Below, piece by piece: positions 1 to 6,181 of a stretch of DNA of 6,181 nt. The DNA is from Candidatus Schekmanbacteria bacterium (GTDB lineage: Bacteria; Schekmanbacteria; GWA2-38-11; J061). Location of the stretch: NCBI GenBank assembly GCA_003695725.1, contig RFHX01000359.1:1-6181 (forward strand), written 5' to 3'. The position numbers and the translations under genes are program-made. Each line of letters opens with the position of its first letter. The first letter of the stretch is position 1. The notes under the pieces are model-generated. The model had not been told where the DNA came from and did not search any database. It saw only the letters and a program-made list of their open reading frames with translations.

Positions 1-858
1 GAAAAGGGATTTTCTCGTCATACGATTAGAAACTATGAAAATGACCTTAAAGAATTCTTTTCCTTTTTAAATGAGAAAAGGAAAAAGTCTTCTCTTGAGG
101 AAATCTCTTCATTGGATATACGCTCTTTTATTTCCAACTGCATAAAAAAGGGAAACAGCCGTTCAACCGTTTCAAGAAAGCTTTCTACCTTTCGAAGCTT
201 ATTCCGTTTTTTTCAGAGGGAAGGAATAATTGAGATAAATCCTGCTCGAGAAATCAGTTTGCCAAAGAAAGGGCGCAGACTTCCTGAATTTTTGAGCATC
301 GATGAGATTTTTAAACTTCTTGAAGATGGTGGCGAAAAAACTTTTATAAATCTGCGCAATATTGCGATTCTTGAGCTTTTGTATGCAACAGGAGTGAGAG
401 TGTCAGAACTCGTTGGTATAAATTTTTCTGATATCGACTATGGAGCTTGCACAATAAGGATAAGAGGGAAGGGGAGAAAAGAAAGAATCGTCCTCTTTGG
501 AGAAAGAGCAAAAACTGCCATTGATAAGTACCTTGACAAACGGCGAAATTTAACAACCGATATTGACAAAGACGCTCTTTTTATAAATAAAAGAGGAAAG
601 AGATTGACAGCAAGGTCTGTAGGAAGAATTGTAGATGAATATTGTCGAAGAAGCGGTATCTATAAGAGAATAGGTCCTCATAAGTTGAGGCATACATTTG
701 CAACTCATATGCTCAATTCCGGTGCAGACCTAAGAACAATACAGGAGCTTTTAGGGCATTCGTCATTGTCCACGACGCAGAAATATACGCATATAGGAAT
801 TGATAAACTTGTTGAAGCCTATGACAAATATCATCCGAGATCGAAGTTAAAAAAATAA
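1..858 (+). CDS. xerC: Tyrosine recombinase XerC (5' end cut off by window edge)
   Basis: Site-specific tyrosine recombinase, expected to act with a XerD partner at the chromosomal dif site to resolve chromosome dimers. The reading frame is open from base 1 and begins inside the N-terminal SAM-like DNA-binding domain ([20 protein letters not shown]), so the true start lies upstream. About 285 codons are visible; the family is usually about 295-300 residues, so only some 10-15 are missing. The catalytic set is complete, in visible-residue numbering: Arg133 (GVRVSEL), Lys157 (GKGRKER), His227 and Arg230 (HKLRH), His253 (LGHSS) and the nucleophile Tyr262 (QKYTH). The C-terminus with YDKYHPR is XerC-like. 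The hslV gene follows 16 bases later, the codV/xerC-hslV-hslU arrangement known in several phyla, which favours housekeeping XerC over a phage or integron integrase. The XerC versus XerD choice is inferred from that context and the C-terminus. Confidence 0.93.
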   Translation, partial: EKGFSRHTIRNYENDLKEFFSFLNEKRKKSSLEEISSLDIRSFISNCIKKGNSRSTVSRKLSTFRSLFRFFQREGIIEINPAREISLPKKGRRLPEFLSIDEIFKLLEDGGEKTFINLRNIAILELLYATGVRVSELVGINFSDIDYGACTIRIRGKGRKERIVLFGERAKTAIDKYLDKRRNLTTDIDKDALFINKRGKRLTARSVGRIVDEYCRRSGIYKRIGPHKLRHTFATHMLNSGADLRTIQELLGHSSLSTTQKYTHIGIDKLVEAYDKYHPRSKLKK

Positions 859-860
859 TG

Positions 861-871
861 AAGGGATAAGG
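861..871 (+). promoter_or_regulatory. Ribosome binding site of hslV
   Basis: AAGGGATAAGG lies between the xerC stop and the hslV ATG at 875. AAGGG ends 9 bases before that ATG, a workable spacing. It is 21 bases from the next in-frame ATG at 887, and even its last AGG is 15 bases from it. The site therefore favours the upstream start, although family alignment would also accept 887. Confidence 0.55.
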
Positions 872-874
872 CAT

Positions 875-1417
875 ATGGATGAAAAAATGGTTAGGAGTAC
901 GACAATTTTGTGTGTAAGAAGAAATGGGAAAGTTGCTATGGCAGGTGATGGCCAAGTCACTTTTTCGAATTCGATGATAATGAAAAGAAATGCCAAGAAG
1001 GTACGGAGATTGTATAAAGACAAAATACTGGCAGGCTTTTCAGGATCTTCAGCAGATGCGATTACATTGCTTACAAAGTTCGAGGAAAAGCTTGACGAAT
1101 ATTCTGGAAACCTTTCAAGAGCGGCAGTTGAGCTTGCAAGGGATTGGCGAAGGGATAAGATTCTTACCAAGCTGGAAGCTCTAATTATTGTTTCCGACAA
1201 AAATAATACTTTTGTAATTTCAGGCACCGGCGATGTAATTGAACCTGACGATGATATTATTGCCATTGGTTCAGGCGGACCTTATGCGCAGGCTGCGGCA
1301 AAAGCGTTGATGCTGAAAACTAATATGTCGGCTGTTGAAATTGTGAGAGAAGCAATGGAGATAGCGGCATCTATTTGTGTTTTTACAAATAATGAAATAA
1401 CAGTTGAAGTGTTATGA
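875..1417 (+). CDS. hslV: ATP-dependent protease subunit HslV (peptidase)
   Basis: Proteolytic core of the HslVU (ClpQY) protease: a cytoplasmic double hexamer of N-terminal-nucleophile hydrolases related to the proteasome beta subunit, fed by the HslU unfoldase. The 180-residue product matches the family throughout. The TTI motif supplies the catalytic threonine (Thr9 of the precursor). It is followed by the conserved GDGQVT (Asp25), the KKVRRLY segment (Lys42), [44 protein letters not shown] and a C-terminal [13 protein letters not shown]. From the ATG at 875 the propeptide is eight residues (MDEKMVRS). The ATG at 887 would leave four (MVRS), as in many relatives; the ribosome binding site favours 875. 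Either way the threonine must be exposed by propeptide cleavage and not by simple Met removal. It is followed by hslU after 15 bases and is almost certainly cotranscribed with xerC and hslU. Confidence 0.96.
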   Translation: MDEKMVRSTTILCVRRNGKVAMAGDGQVTFSNSMIMKRNAKKVRRLYKDKILAGFSGSSADAITLLTKFEEKLDEYSGNLSRAAVELARDWRRDKILTKLEALIIVSDKNNTFVISGTGDVIEPDDDIIAIGSGGPYAQAAAKALMLKTNMSAVEIVREAMEIAASICVFTNNEITVEVL

Positions 1418-1429
1418 AAGGAATGAGGA
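1417..1429 (+). promoter_or_regulatory. Ribosome binding site of hslU
   Basis: The 15-base gap between hslV and hslU is filled by two purine-rich Shine-Dalgarno-like stretches: AAAGGA (1417-1422, 10 bases before the ATG) and GAGGA (1425-1429, 3 bases before it). They support the ATG at 1433 and tight coupling to hslV translation. Confidence 0.55.
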
Positions 1430-1432
1430 TTT

Positions 1433-2803
1433 ATGGAATCGTTAACACCAAAGGAGATTGTAGAGGCATTAGATAAATATATTATCGGGCAAAGCGATGC
1501 TAAAAGAGCAGTTGCCATTGCGATGCGAAACAGATGGAGACGGCAGCAGCTTCCTCCCGATCTTCGGGAAGAGGTTGCGCCGAAAAACATAATAATGATA
1601 GGTCCCACAGGTGTTGGGAAGACCGAAATAGCGCGGCGGCTGGCAAAGCTTGCAGATGCGCCGTTTATCAAGGTTGAAGCATCCAAATTCACGGAAGTAG
1701 GATATGTGGGCCGCGATGTTGAATCGATGATAAGAGACTTGATGGAATTGGCTGTGAAGATGGTGCGTGATGCTGAGGAGCGCAAGGTGCGAGAAAAAGC
1801 TGAGCAGATAGCGGAAGAAAGATTGCTTGATTTGTTGCTTCCTCCGGTGAGAAGCAAAAGCACTGGTTCAGAAGGAGATATATCTGCAGATACAGCAGGG
1901 AGACAAATGGACAGTTTTAAGGCAACGAGAGAAAAATTCAGAGAACTGTTGCGAGCCGGAAAACTCGAGGACAGGGAAGTTGAACTGAGTGTTGCAGAAA
2001 AGGGTTTCCCCTCGATGATCGAGGTGATTTCAAGCACAGGAGGATTTGAGGAGATTGATTTCAACATCAAAGATATGGTTGGAGGGCTTTTCCCAAAAAG
2101 AAACAAAAAGAAAAAAATGAAGGTTGAAGATGCTCGAAAGATATTGATTCAGGAAGAGTCACAAAAACTGGTTGATATGGATAAGGTTCGCGCAATGGCT
2201 AAAGATAAGGTTGAGCAGTCTGGAATTATCTTCCTCGATGAGATCGACAAAATTGCGGGGAAGGAAAGCGGTGTTGGGCCTGATGTGTCGCGAGAGGGAG
2301 TGCAAAGAGATTTGCTTCCAATAGTGGAAGGAACGAGCGTTGCAACGAAATACGGTTTGGTTAGGACAGACCATATTCTATTTATAGCCGCAGGGGCTTT
2401 TCATGTATCAAAACCATCTGATTTGATTCCTGAAATGCAGGGAAGATTTCCTATAAGAGTAAACTTAAATTCTTTGACCAGTGATGATTTCGTAAGAATT
2501 TTGACAGAACCGAAGAATGCGCTGATTAAACAATATACAGCTCTTTTGAAGACAGAAGGTGTTGATATTGCTTTTGATGATGATGCGATTAGATGTATTG
2601 CCAATATCGCTTCTGTGGTAAATGAAAAGAATGAAAATATTGGAGCGCGAAGACTCCATACTATAATGGAGAAACTTCTCGATGAGATATCCTTCAATGC
2701 GCCTTTTATAACCAACAAGACAATTAAAATTACAGAGGATTATGTAAAGGAAAGACTAAGCGATGTAGTCAAAGATGAAAATTTGAGCAGGTATATTCTC
2801 TAA
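1433..2803 (+). CDS. hslU: ATP-dependent protease ATPase subunit HslU
   Basis: AAA+ unfoldase of the Clp/Hsp100 family. It forms a hexameric ring, unfolds substrate with ATP and threads it into HslV. At 456 residues it is close to the E. coli protein (443). Landmarks in order: N-terminal [17 protein letters not shown]; Walker A GPTGVGKT (57-64); pore loop GYVGRD (90-95); a coiled, charged I domain (about 105-240) that tends to vary between species and ends in a lysine-rich patch (222-230); Walker B IIFLDEID (265-272); an [14 protein letters not shown] block (288-301); GRFPIR with the putative arginine finger (Arg338); sensor-2 GARRL (404-408); and the C-terminal SRYIL, the tail that docks into HslV pockets in this family. 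All ATPase residues are intact. The stop codon overlaps that of the convergent cutA gene by 4 bases. Confidence 0.97.
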   Translation: MESLTPKEIVEALDKYIIGQSDAKRAVAIAMRNRWRRQQLPPDLREEVAPKNIIMIGPTGVGKTEIARRLAKLADAPFIKVEASKFTEVGYVGRDVESMIRDLMELAVKMVRDAEERKVREKAEQIAEERLLDLLLPPVRSKSTGSEGDISADTAGRQMDSFKATREKFRELLRAGKLEDREVELSVAEKGFPSMIEVISSTGGFEEIDFNIKDMVGGLFPKRNKKKKMKVEDARKILIQEESQKLVDMDKVRAMAKDKVEQSGIIFLDEIDKIAGKESGVGPDVSREGVQRDLLPIVEGTSVATKYGLVRTDHILFIAAGAFHVSKPSDLIPEMQGRFPIRVNLNSLTSDDFVRILTEPKNALIKQYTALLKTEGVDIAFDDDAIRCIANIASVVNEKNENIGARRLHTIMEKLLDEISFNAPFITNKTIKITEDYVKERLSDVVKDENLSRYIL

Positions 2804-3138
2804 TCACTTTTGTAGTGGAGAGTTTCATCGACAACCCATTTTGCATATTTTTCATAGAAATTATCAATATTGAGTGATATTATTTCAGGTGTTTCATAAG
2901 GGTGAATTTCAAGAAGGCGCTCTTTCAGATGATTGAAGAGGTCTTCTCGTGTTTTTATGAAAAGGAATATCTCTTTTTCTCTGCAAAGTTTTTCTTCCCA
3001 AAAGTAGAATGATTCAACATCAGAGAAAAGGGAAACACAGGCGGCAAGCTTCTCTTTGACAAGAGTTTCGGCGATTTCTCTTGCTTTTTTTTCTGAATCA
3101 AGAGAAGTTAGAACTAATATTAATTTTATTTTATCCAT
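2800..3138 (-). CDS. cutA: CutA1 family protein (divalent cation tolerance family)
   Basis: Small trimeric cytoplasmic protein of the CutA1 family, ferredoxin-like fold. It is historically linked to divalent metal (copper) tolerance in E. coli, but its biochemical role is unsettled. From the ATG at 3138 the product is 112 residues, the usual family length. It starts at the first beta strand ([10 protein letters not shown]) and continues through [13 protein letters not shown] (Cys34, where family members have a putative metal ligand), [15 protein letters not shown], the hallmark HPYETPEI (79-86) and the C-terminal [10 protein letters not shown]. An in-frame ATG at 3168 would add ten residues (MQNKKFLFGK) with no family counterpart. 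Neither start has a Shine-Dalgarno. The predicted transcription start falls almost on the 3168 ATG, so 3138 is preferred but leaderless use of 3168 is possible. It is transcribed divergently from the sigma factor gene and ends head-on into hslU. Confidence 0.92.
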   Translation of the reverse strand: MDKIKLILVLTSLDSEKKAREIAETLVKEKLAACVSLFSDVESFYFWEEKLCREKEIFLFIKTREDLFNHLKERLLEIHPYETPEIISLNIDNFYEKYAKWVVDETLHYKSD

Positions 3139-3162
3139 TTTGCCAAATAAGAACTTTTTGTT

Positions 3163-3189
3163 TTGCATTATGAATTCAAATCATATAAA
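3163..3189 (+). promoter_or_regulatory. Weak candidate promoter for the sigma factor gene
   Basis: On the plus strand TATAAA (3184-3189) matches the -10 consensus at 5 of 6 positions. The nearest -35-like element is TTGCAT (3163-3168) with a short 15-base spacer, which is a poor match. Transcription would start near 3196, upstream of the ATG at 3225 but on top of the TTG at 3195, arguing against that TTG as start codon. It overlaps the cutA promoter, so the two could compete. AT-rich DNA produces such matches by chance. Confidence 0.25.
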
Positions 3190-3201
3190 AATTTTTGTCA
3201 A
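3174..3201 (-). promoter_or_regulatory. Putative sigma-70-type promoter for cutA
   Basis: Read on the minus strand, there is a perfect -35 box TTGACA (3201-3196), a 16-base spacer and a -10 box TTGAAT (3179-3174; 4 of 6 matches to TATAAT). The start of transcription would fall near 3167. That gives a leader of about 28 bases to the preferred cutA start at 3138, and almost none to the alternative ATG at 3168. This is a prediction from sequence match and position only. Confidence 0.45.
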
Positions 3202-3224
3202 GTAAGACTTTTCCGGCTGAAAAA

Positions 3225-4091
3225 ATGAAGAAGAAAAAAACAATAAAAGTGCCTACTCATCTGAAGGTTACAGATGATACTCTATCTGCTTATCTGAAGA
3301 AGATAGGCAAGATAAAGCTATTGGACAGAGAAGAGGAGATTAGACTTGCAAAGGAAATCAGAAAAGGTGAAGAGGCATTCAAAAAGCTTGTAGAGGCAAA
3401 TCTTAAATTCGTCGTAAATATTGCGGCGAAGTTCAAAGGATGCGGCCTCAGTTTTCCAGACCTTATCAACGAGGGAAACATAGGTTTGATGCAAGCGGCA
3501 AGAAAGTTTGACCCTGATAAAGGTGTAAAGTTTGTTTCCTATGCAGTATGGTGGATAAAACAGAGCATCATTCAAGCTCTCGCCGAACAGACTGGCGCAG
3601 TAAAAATACCCGTTAGACAGATTTCAGATTTGAATAGAATAGGCGAAAAATATGATGAGCTTCTTCAAAAGTACGGCAGAGAGCCAAAAGTTTCAGAATT
3701 GGCGAAAGCTCTGCATCGCAAAACAAAGGAGATTGAATATCTCCTCCTTTTATCAAAAAGTTCTGTTTCCCTTGAAAATCCAATTTCTGATGAAGATGGA
3801 GCCACTTTTCTTGATTTTCTCGAGGCAGAGAGCGCTGAAACTATTGATGAGAAAATCGATAGAAAAAAGATGGAAAAGGAACTCAATGAGCTTTTGAATG
3901 AGTTGAAGCCGAAGGAAGCGGAGATACTTCGAAGGAGATTTGGGCTTGGAGGCAGAGAAAGTGAAACATTGGAGCAGATAGGCAAAAGTATGGGATTGTC
4001 CCGTGAGAGAATAAGGCAGATTGAAGAAAAGGCAAAAAAGACAATCAGGAAAATGGCAAAAAGCAAAGCGCTGAGAGATTACCTCAAATAA
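3225..4091 (+). CDS. RNA polymerase sigma factor, sigma-70 family (RpoD/SigA-like, no region 1.1)
   Basis: A promoter-recognition subunit of RNA polymerase, 288 residues from the ATG. Regions in order: a basic N-terminus, region 1.2 (about 16-45, DDTLSAYLKKIGKIKLLDREEE), region 2 (about 50-120) with DLINEGNIGLMQAARKFD and the melting/-10 helix SYAVWWIKQSI, region 3 (about 125-200), and region 4 (about 215-288) ending with the -35-binding helix-turn-helix TLEQIGKSMGLSRERIRQIE. Region 1.1 and the long non-conserved insert of proteobacterial RpoD are absent. That architecture is seen in group 2 factors, and also in the primary sigma of some phyla such as Bacteroidetes. Whether this is the housekeeping or an alternative factor cannot be told from the window. 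The reading frame also allows a TTG at 3195 (ten extra residues), but neither start has a clear ribosome binding site and ATG is preferred. A tRNA nucleotidyltransferase gene follows after 41 bases with no visible terminator. Confidence 0.93.
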   Translation: MKKKKTIKVPTHLKVTDDTLSAYLKKIGKIKLLDREEEIRLAKEIRKGEEAFKKLVEANLKFVVNIAAKFKGCGLSFPDLINEGNIGLMQAARKFDPDKGVKFVSYAVWWIKQSIIQALAEQTGAVKIPVRQISDLNRIGEKYDELLQKYGREPKVSELAKALHRKTKEIEYLLLLSKSSVSLENPISDEDGATFLDFLEAESAETIDEKIDRKKMEKELNELLNELKPKEAEILRRRFGLGGRESETLEQIGKSMGLSRERIRQIEEKAKKTIRKMAKSKALRDYLK

Positions 4092-4120
4092 GTCTTACCT
4101 TCTGATTTATATTCCATTGC

Positions 4121-4125
4121 AGGAG
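4121..4125 (+). promoter_or_regulatory. Ribosome binding site that fixes the GTG start
   Basis: AGGAG sits 7 bases before the GTG at 4133. It is the cleanest Shine-Dalgarno in the window and selects the GTG over the ATG ten codons in (4160). A GTG two bases upstream (4131) runs straight into a stop. Confidence 0.7.
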
Positions 4126-4132
4126 TTAGAGT

Positions 4133-5467
4133 GTGAATCAAAGATTAAACCAACTAATAATGGTTTTAGAGAAGGATGAGCGTATTTCCATACTTCGGAA
4201 GATTTCTCAACGAAAGAGGATAAAGATATATCTTGTTGGCGGATTTATTCGGGATTGCTTGCTTGGAAGATTGCCTGTTGATATGGATTACATAGTTGAA
4301 AAAGATGCGGAGAAGATTGCACAGGAATTTGCGCAGAAGATAAGAGGGAAATTCATAATTATGGGCAAACCCCCGAAGACAAGTTATCGTGTGGCGGCAA
4401 GAGGCAATATCATCGATTTTGTAGATGCCGTTGACGGCATATTGGTAAATGATTTGTCAAAAAGAGATTTTACCATCAACGCCATATCACTTGAGATAAA
4501 TTCGTGGAAGTTGTTTGACCCATTTAAAGGAATAGAAGACATAGACAATAAGATTATAAGAGAAGTTTCGCCGCAAAGTCTAAAAGATGACCCGATAAGG
4601 ATTTTGAGGGCAGTTAGATATGCCGCTACGATTGAAGATATGAAAATCGATGATGAAACTTATTTCCATATGGTGAAAGAATCTCCCAATATAATCGATT
4701 GTGCCTTTGAAAGGTTTGCAGAAGAGGTAAATAAAATGTTTTTATCCTTTAATCCTCACAGAGGCATAACACTCCTTATTAGAACAAGATTGATTGCAAA
4801 TATTTTTTGTTCTCTTATGTCTGAAAAAGAATTCAATATGGCGTCTATCGAGCAAGATGAAGACAAATTCATCAGAGAAATATTGCCGCAAATAAAGAAT
4901 GCTTCAGAAAGCGAAGAATATAGGGATATTTTGCGTCCCTTTGAAAAGGCAAAAGCATTATGGATTTCTGCGCTTTTAATCTTTTATTTGGATAAGTTTG
5001 ATTCTCATATTACAAAGATAAAAAAAATTTTAAAGCATATGAGGTTTTCTGCAAAAGATGTATCGAGGATTTATAATGTAGTGGCAGGGACATTAGAGCT
5101 TTGTGATATTGCAAAAGAAGAAATTGTAGATGATGATAAATTGAAGCTTTTCATCGGCAAGTGGGGAAAAGATTTTGTCGTTATGCAGAATCTTTTTGAA
5201 GGATTGTATTTGTTGAAGGGTATCTCAGAAGAAAAAAAGAAGAAAACGTCGGAGAGATTGGCCTCTATTTTTATAGATGATGGAGAAAGGCTCCTTTCCC
5301 CGCCGAATCTTGTAAATGGAAATGATGTAAAAAAAATTCTTGGTATGGATGAAAGCGGGACCAAAATTGGAATGGTATTGAAGAAAATCAGAGAGCTTCA
5401 ATTCATAGGAAGAATAAAGAATAGAGAAGAAGCACTTGAGTTTATTCGAAAGAATGCTGGCACTTAA
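4133..5467 (+). CDS. Class II CCA-adding enzyme / poly(A) polymerase family tRNA nucleotidyltransferase
   Basis: Template-independent nucleotidyltransferase, probably building or repairing the tRNA 3' CCA end from CTP and ATP. The 444-residue product carries the class II head motifs: LVGGFIRDCLLG (34-45) followed by DMD, whose Asp50 and Asp52 should hold the catalytic metals; KRDFTINAIS (110-119); the neck segment DIDNKIIREV (136-145); the base-selecting DDPIRILRAVRYAA (152-165), an EDxxR-type motif with Asp for Glu; and the ERFAEEVNKMF helix. The C-terminal segment NGNDVKKILGM...GRIKNREEALEFIRK is the usual tail of bacterial class II CCA/CC/A-adding enzymes. No HD phosphohydrolase motif is apparent. 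Sequence motifs alone do not separate a full CCA-adding enzyme from a CC-adding, A-adding or poly(A)-adding one, so no gene symbol is given. It lies 41 bases after the sigma factor gene on the same strand and is probably cotranscribed. Its stop overlaps that of the convergent receiver-PilZ gene. Confidence 0.92.
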   Translation: MNQRLNQLIMVLEKDERISILRKISQRKRIKIYLVGGFIRDCLLGRLPVDMDYIVEKDAEKIAQEFAQKIRGKFIIMGKPPKTSYRVAARGNIIDFVDAVDGILVNDLSKRDFTINAISLEINSWKLFDPFKGIEDIDNKIIREVSPQSLKDDPIRILRAVRYAATIEDMKIDDETYFHMVKESPNIIDCAFERFAEEVNKMFLSFNPHRGITLLIRTRLIANIFCSLMSEKEFNMASIEQDEDKFIREILPQIKNASESEEYRDILRPFEKAKALWISALLIFYLDKFDSHITKIKKILKHMRFSAKDVSRIYNVVAGTLELCDIAKEEIVDDDKLKLFIGKWGKDFVVMQNLFEGLYLLKGISEEKKKKTSERLASIFIDDGERLLSPPNLVNGNDVKKILGMDESGTKIGMVLKKIRELQFIGRIKNREEALEFIRKNAGT

Positions 5468-6181
5468 ATGGATTCGAGGTATTTTTTGAAATTATGATAA
5501 TCCTTTTCAGGAATCTTTTTGAATTCCAATCCGGCATATCTTCTTTTCATTTCTTCATTGTTATTTTCAATTTGGATAATACGCCGTATAATTGATTCAG
5601 CATAGATTGACATACCTGAAAGCATAAGGTTCAATTCGATTTCCTGATTTTCTGAAAACTCATAACAGGCGCTCAAAAGGACTCCTGAAAGACTTATGTT
5701 TTGAATAGTCGCTTCAATCTTTTTAATTTTTTCCTTTTCCCTTTTTATGATATGGGCAGGTGCTTTTATCGGATAGCGGTTATGCCTTCTTCTATCTGAT
5801 GTTTCAATTCTTGTAATCTGGTGGAGGTGTTCTGTCCCTGAGAGTTTTTTTATCAGGGATTCAAAAAAATCTGCCGTAACCGGCTTGTTGATATATTCGA
5901 TAGCGCCGAGACGGGATGCTTTTATATAGCTTTCTACATCTCCGTATGCTGTATAGATAATTACATCTGTATTCAGATTCTTTTCTCGGATGTATTTTAA
6001 GAGCTTGAGACCACTGTATTTTTTACCTTTCAATCCTGTGATAAGGATATCATAGATAGAGCTTTTGAGTTTATTTTTTGCTTTTTCTCCATTGTCAAAA
6101 TATTCTATTGAATACCCTCTTTTGGAGAGATTTTGAGAAAGAATGTATCCTGCCTTGTCTTCTTCATCCACTATGATTATC
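5464..6181 (-). CDS. Receiver-PilZ protein with degenerate phosphorylation site (5' end cut off)
   Basis: A two-domain signalling protein. The frame is open to the window edge and reads IIIVDEED there, the first strand of a receiver domain. The GTG at 6171 is therefore internal and only a few N-terminal residues are missing. Numbering from that GTG codon, the receiver domain spans about 1-110. The acidic pair (Asp2, Glu3), the switch threonine (IIYTAYGD, Thr74) and the lysine (INKPV, Lys96) are present. The phosphoacceptor position is Gly46 (YDILITGLKG, where the family has Asp). A linker leads to a PilZ domain (about 126-232) with RRRHNR (Arg128, Arg132) and NISLSG (158-163), fitting the RxxxR and [D/N]xSxxG c-di-GMP-binding motifs, and a YAGLEF strand. 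It is probably a c-di-GMP-responsive effector that is not controlled by phosphorylation at the usual site. No histidine kinase is visible in the window. Confidence 0.88.
   Translation of the reverse strand, partial: IIIVDEEDKAGYILSQNLSKRGYSIEYFDNGEKAKNKLKSSIYDILITGLKGKKYSGLKLLKYIREKNLNTDVIIYTAYGDVESYIKASRLGAIEYINKPVTADFFESLIKKLSGTEHLHQITRIETSDRRRHNRYPIKAPAHIIKREKEKIKKIEATIQNISLSGVLLSACYEFSENQEIELNLMLSGMSIYAESIIRRIIQIENNNEEMKRRYAGLEFKKIPEKDYHNFKKYLESI

Noticed and set aside
112-114. TTG as the start codon of the recombinase gene
   Set aside because: The frame is open to base 1 and the residues before it match the N-terminal domain of Xer recombinases, so the gene begins outside the window.
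1-858. Tyrosine recombinase as the integrase of a mobile element
   Set aside because: It is joined to hslVU in a known housekeeping order, has XerC-type length and C-terminus, and no attachment site, cargo or phage gene is nearby.
847-1266. 139-codon open reading frame on the minus strand over hslV
   Set aside because: It is antisense to hslV, which is conserved along its whole length. No family resemblance is visible in the antisense product.
1555-1569. Hairpin TCCCGA-TCT-TCGGGA on the plus strand
   Set aside because: The 6-bp stem lies in the early coding part of hslU over a conserved PPDLREE segment and has no T-run after it, so it does not look like a terminator.
1282-2106. 274-codon open reading frame on the minus strand inside hslU
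   Set aside because: It is fully antisense to a strongly conserved gene, its translation is serine/leucine-rich low-complexity sequence typical of a shadow frame, and it has no recognisable domain.
2095-2123. Lysine-rich, A-rich patch in hslU as a possible frameshift site
   Set aside because: A basic stretch here is usual in the HslU I domain and the frame continues intact to the conserved C-terminus.
4425-4440. Inverted repeat ATGCCGT/ACGGCAT
   Set aside because: It falls in the nucleotidyltransferase coding sequence (DAVDGI) with a 2-base centre and no promoter or terminator context.
5835-5859. Inverted repeat TCCCTGA/TCAGGGA with an 11-base T-rich loop
   Set aside because: It lies within the coding sequence at the end of the receiver domain, with no T-run following the stem on either strand. 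A 7-bp repeat is expected by chance at this scale.
6169-6171. GTG as the start codon of the receiver-PilZ gene
   Set aside because: The codons before it encode III, which with VDEED forms the first strand and acidic pocket of the receiver domain. The gene continues past the window edge.

Overview
This is a 6.2-kb stretch of ordinary, gene-dense bacterial chromosome. It is moderately AT-rich (about 40% GC by eye; no count was run). It holds seven protein genes, two of them cut by the window edges. I see no rRNA, tRNA, CRISPR array, insertion sequence or prophage remnant. The HslV peptidase has an N-terminal threonine after a short propeptide, the sigma factor is short and lacks region 1.1, and there is a receiver-PilZ protein. 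Together these suggest a non-Firmicute, Gram-negative-type lineage, such as a deltaproteobacterium-like group or an AT-rich candidate phylum. The window alone does not settle the phylum.

Layout. (1) Positions 1-2803, plus strand: a compact operon of xerC (5' end cut off), hslV and hslU, with gaps of only 16 and 15 bases. This is the order known from codV-clpQ-clpY in Bacillus and also seen in other phyla. XerC resolves chromosome dimers. HslV and HslU form the two-part ATP-dependent HslVU protease. (2) Positions 2800-3138, minus strand: a cutA family gene, tail-to-tail with hslU and sharing 4 bases of stop codons. (3) Positions 3139-3224: an 86-base divergent intergenic region with a consensus -35 box towards cutA and a weaker AT-rich promoter candidate towards the sigma gene. 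(4) Positions 3225-5467, plus strand: a short sigma-70 family factor, then a class II CCA-adding/poly(A)-polymerase-type nucleotidyltransferase with a good Shine-Dalgarno and a GTG start. (5) Positions 5464-6181, minus strand: a response-regulator-like receiver fused to a PilZ (c-di-GMP-binding) domain, cut off at its N-terminus and again sharing 4 bases of stop codons with its convergent neighbour.

Most of these are housekeeping genes: chromosome segregation, protein quality control, transcription initiation and tRNA 3'-end maturation. The most notable observation is the receiver-PilZ protein. Its phosphoacceptor aspartate is replaced by glycine, while the other receiver landmarks and both c-di-GMP-binding motifs are kept. 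That suggests a phosphorylation-independent c-di-GMP effector. I found no convincing evidence of a wholly new multi-gene system.
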